Source: Chitinophagaceae bacterium (GTDB lineage: Bacteria > Bacteroidota > Bacteroidia > Chitinophagales > Chitinophagaceae). Taken from it: a stretch of DNA of 10,425 bases. Made by a program: the position numbers and the translations under genes. The stretch covers positions 1 through 10,425 of the forward strand of contig DNMB01000077.1 in assembly GCA_003489485.1 (NCBI GenBank). Direction: 5' to 3'. Position 1 is the stretch's first letter, and each line of letters opens with the position of its first letter. This document shows, one piece after another, positions 8,576 to 10,425 of the stretch. The notes beneath the pieces were generated by a model, which was not told the DNA's origin, did no database searches, and worked only from the letters and a program-made list of their open reading frames with translations.

Positions 8576-10141
8576 ATGAGCAATAAAAAATGGAATCTGG
8601 CGCTGCCCCTGCTATTTTCTGTCGTACTGGTAGCCGGTATGTGGTTGGGACATCGCTTAACGCTCAAGTCGGGCCTGGGCCTTTTTGAGAAAAACAAGGG
8701 TAGCGCATTGCAAGAAACCATTGACCTGATGAGGAGCCACTACGTGGATACCCTAAAGATCGATAGCATCGAACAACTCTCCATTGGACAACTGATGGAT
8801 CATCTCGATCCCCACTCCGTATTCTTGGCTCCGCAGGAATTAGAAGCCGCCAATGAAGAGCTGGCTGGTAATTTTGAAGGGATCGGCGTAGAATTTTCAG
8901 TTCGAAAAGACTCTGTTGTCATTACCTATGTAATTCCAAATGGGCCCAGCAGCAAGGCTGGATTGGAACCTGGCGATAGAATTATCAAAGCCGGTGATTC
9001 TTCTTTGACCAAAAAAGAACTGCAAGCCGATCAGGTTAAAAAACTCATCCGTGGACCAAAGCGATCTACCATTACCCTGCAGCTGCTCAGAGACGGAAAA
9101 AAAATTCAAAAAACAATTACACGCGGAGAAATTCCACTCTCCGCTCTTGATGCGGCCTACTTGATGGATGAGACCACCGGCTACATTAAGCTTAATCGAT
9201 TTTCTGAGAATAGCTACGAAGAGTTCATGCAAGCCCTCGAAGATCTGCTGCAAAAAGGAATGCTTCAGCTTGTCTTGGACTTGCGAGGCAACGGAGGCGG
9301 ATTCATGAACGAGGCCATCGAAATGGCAGATGAATTTTTGGATGCCGATAAACTCATTGTTTACACCGAGGGAGCGCATTACCCCAAAAAAGAATATCGC
9401 TGCCGGCGCCCCGGGCTTTTTGAGAAAGGAAAGTTGATCGTACTGGTCGATGAAAATTCTGCCAGCGCCAGCGAGGTACTGGCCGGTGCCTTGCAAGACT
9501 GGTGCAGAGCCACGTTGATCGGAGCCCCTACGTTTGGAAAGGGATTGGTGCAAGAACAGTTCGAACTCAGTAATAACGCTGCCATTCGCCTTACTGTAGC
9601 CAGATACTATAGCCCATTGGGACGAAGCATTCAACGCTCTTACGAAAACGGCAAGGAAGCTTATTTAGAAGCAGCCGAAAACAGGAGCATGCACCCTGCA
9701 GAAAATAAGCAGGACAGCGCAATTAAAGCCCACGCATCAAAAAAATTCTTTACCAATTGCGGCGATACACTCTACAGTGGCATGGGCATTATGCCCCACC
9801 AGCTGGTTACGCCTACCGAGCGCCAAATCGAAATGGATCTCTTTCTATGGGGAAGAGGTACTCAATGGGAAGAGTTCGCCTTACATTACTACACCCGGCA
9901 TCGTAAAGAAGTACAGCAGTTTGCTTCGCCCGAAGCGATCATAAAGAGTAAAGCACTGCCAATACAAATTAGCAGTGAATGGAATCGCTATGCACCAACT
10001 GCTACACCCCTACCCCCAACCATAAAAACATACTTGCTGGCACTAATTGCTCGTTATCGTTTTGGAAACAGCGGGTATTTTCAGATTTTCAACCAACAAG
10101 ATCCCATAGTGGAAAGTGCCCGAAAACAGTTACCCCATTAA
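8576..10141 (+). CDS. S41 family carboxyl-terminal processing peptidase (CtpA/Prc type)
   Basis: This is a 521-residue periplasmic serine protease anchored or exported through an N-terminal hydrophobic segment (about residues 8-24, after K4-K5; no lipobox). The family order is intact: N-terminal helical region with LMDHLDPHSVFL (73-84), NFEGIGVEF (99-107) leading into a PDZ domain (about 100-185) with GPSSKAGLEPGDRI, then the catalytic core with GYIKLNRFSE (202-211), VLDLRGNGGG (233-242), ENSASASEVLAG (293-304) and GAPTFGKGLVQ (316-326). By analogy to E. coli Prc (S452/K477, 25 apart), the Ser/Lys dyad is S297 and K322. The C-terminal region (about 360-521) is less conserved. Near its start, SGMGIMPHQLVTP (401-413) has His where the family usually has an Asp (GIxPD). 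Such proteases trim or degrade exported proteins and can act on cell-wall enzymes; the substrate here is unknown. It is followed 12 bases later by a PLP-enzyme gene and probably shares its transcript. Confidence 0.95.
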   Translation: MSNKKWNLALPLLFSVVLVAGMWLGHRLTLKSGLGLFEKNKGSALQETIDLMRSHYVDTLKIDSIEQLSIGQLMDHLDPHSVFLAPQELEAANEELAGNFEGIGVEFSVRKDSVVITYVIPNGPSSKAGLEPGDRIIKAGDSSLTKKELQADQVKKLIRGPKRSTITLQLLRDGKKIQKTITRGEIPLSALDAAYLMDETTGYIKLNRFSENSYEEFMQALEDLLQKGMLQLVLDLRGNGGGFMNEAIEMADEFLDADKLIVYTEGAHYPKKEYRCRRPGLFEKGKLIVLVDENSASASEVLAGALQDWCRATLIGAPTFGKGLVQEQFELSNNAAIRLTVARYYSPLGRSIQRSYENGKEAYLEAAENRSMHPAENKQDSAIKAHASKKFFTNCGDTLYSGMGIMPHQLVTPTERQIEMDLFLWGRGTQWEEFALHYYTRHRKEVQQFASPEAIIKSKALPIQISSEWNRYAPTATPLPPTIKTYLLALIARYRFGNSGYFQIFNQQDPIVESARKQLPH

Positions 10142-10153
10142 ACAGTAGCTACC

Positions 10154-10425
10154 ATGGATATCAAAAACAACATTTTGGAAACGATCGGCAACACGCCGCT
10201 CATCAGACTCAACAAACTGGCCAAAGATGTTGTGTGTCCGGTTTTGGCCAAGGTCGATTACTTTAATCCGGGTAACTCGATCAAAGACCGAATGGCGCTA
10301 AAGATGGTAGAAGTGGCCGAGCAAGATGGCCGGCTCAAGCCGGGCGGAACCATCATTGAGGGCACTAGTGGCAACACCGGTATGGGACTGGCCCTTGCTG
10401 CCGTTGTAAAGGGCTACAAATGCAT
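10154..10425 (+). CDS. PLP-dependent cysteine synthase / cystathionine beta-synthase family enzyme, N-terminal 90 residues
   Basis: The frame opens at the ATG at 10154 and runs past the right edge, giving 90 codons. It shows the fold-type II PLP enzyme start: [13 protein letters not shown] (10-22), [13 protein letters not shown] (36-48) with the PLP Schiff-base lysine at K44, and the phosphate/substrate loop [13 protein letters not shown] (70-82). These enzymes add sulfide or homocysteine to O-acetylserine or serine. NPGNSIKDR and the loop wording resemble the Bacteroidota proteins annotated as cystathionine beta-synthase, which often carry C-terminal CBS domains. Those domains would lie outside the window, so CysK, CysM and CBS cannot be separated here. 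It starts 12 bases after the S41 stop, suggesting co-transcription without an obvious functional link. Confidence 0.9.
   Translation, partial: MDIKNNILETIGNTPLIRLNKLAKDVVCPVLAKVDYFNPGNSIKDRMALKMVEVAEQDGRLKPGGTIIEGTSGNTGMGLALAAVVKGYKC

Noticed and set aside
8897..9634. Minus-strand open frame of 245 codons inside the S41 protease gene
   Set aside because: It is antisense to the PDZ and catalytic core of a clear protease; its translation has no family features.

Overview
The window reads as ordinary chromosomal DNA of a Bacteroidota bacterium, probably from the Chitinophagia/Chitinophagales or a close relative. The evidence is the B-type sdhC-sdhA-sdhB order with a long flavoprotein (658 residues), a fused SpmA-SpmB protein, the wording of the YchF and S41 peptidase motifs, promoter elements of the Bacteroidota type (TAnnTTTG), and starts without clear Shine-Dalgarno sequences. 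The species assignment is inference from remembered family patterns; no search was run.

Layout. Positions 1-1426 (minus) hold a nucleoside-recognition (Gate) membrane protein, an SpmA-SpmB fusion cut off by the left edge. It diverges from ychF (1547-2644, plus). ychF converges on the succinate dehydrogenase/fumarate reductase operon sdhC-sdhA-sdhB (6125-2647, minus), with only 2 bases between the ychF and sdhB stops. Upstream of it, also on minus, is a compact three-gene unit (8496-6253): a BadF-type amino-sugar kinase, the MurNAc-6-phosphate etherase murQ, and a conserved-looking protein of unknown function, with gaps of 8 and 7 bases. That unit diverges from an S41 carboxyl-terminal processing protease (8576-10141, plus), which is followed 12 bases later by the start of a PLP-dependent cysteine synthase/cystathionine beta-synthase gene that runs off the right edge.

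Function. The Sdh complex is the respiratory/TCA module. The kinase plus MurQ form a peptidoglycan amino-sugar salvage step (phosphorylation of MurNAc and/or GlcNAc, then removal of the lactyl ether to give GlcNAc-6-P). The 188-residue protein in the same unit is the only gene without a known role. The S41 protease acts in the periplasm.

There are no gene-free stretches above 300 bases; the largest gaps are 127 (6126-6252), 120 (1427-1546) and 79 bases (8497-8575). I see no tRNA, rRNA, CRISPR array, insertion sequence, phage gene or convincing intrinsic terminator. I do not see a clearly new system here. The best leads are the unknown protein tied to MurNAc salvage and a perfect 19-base dyad in the kinase/protease divergent region.
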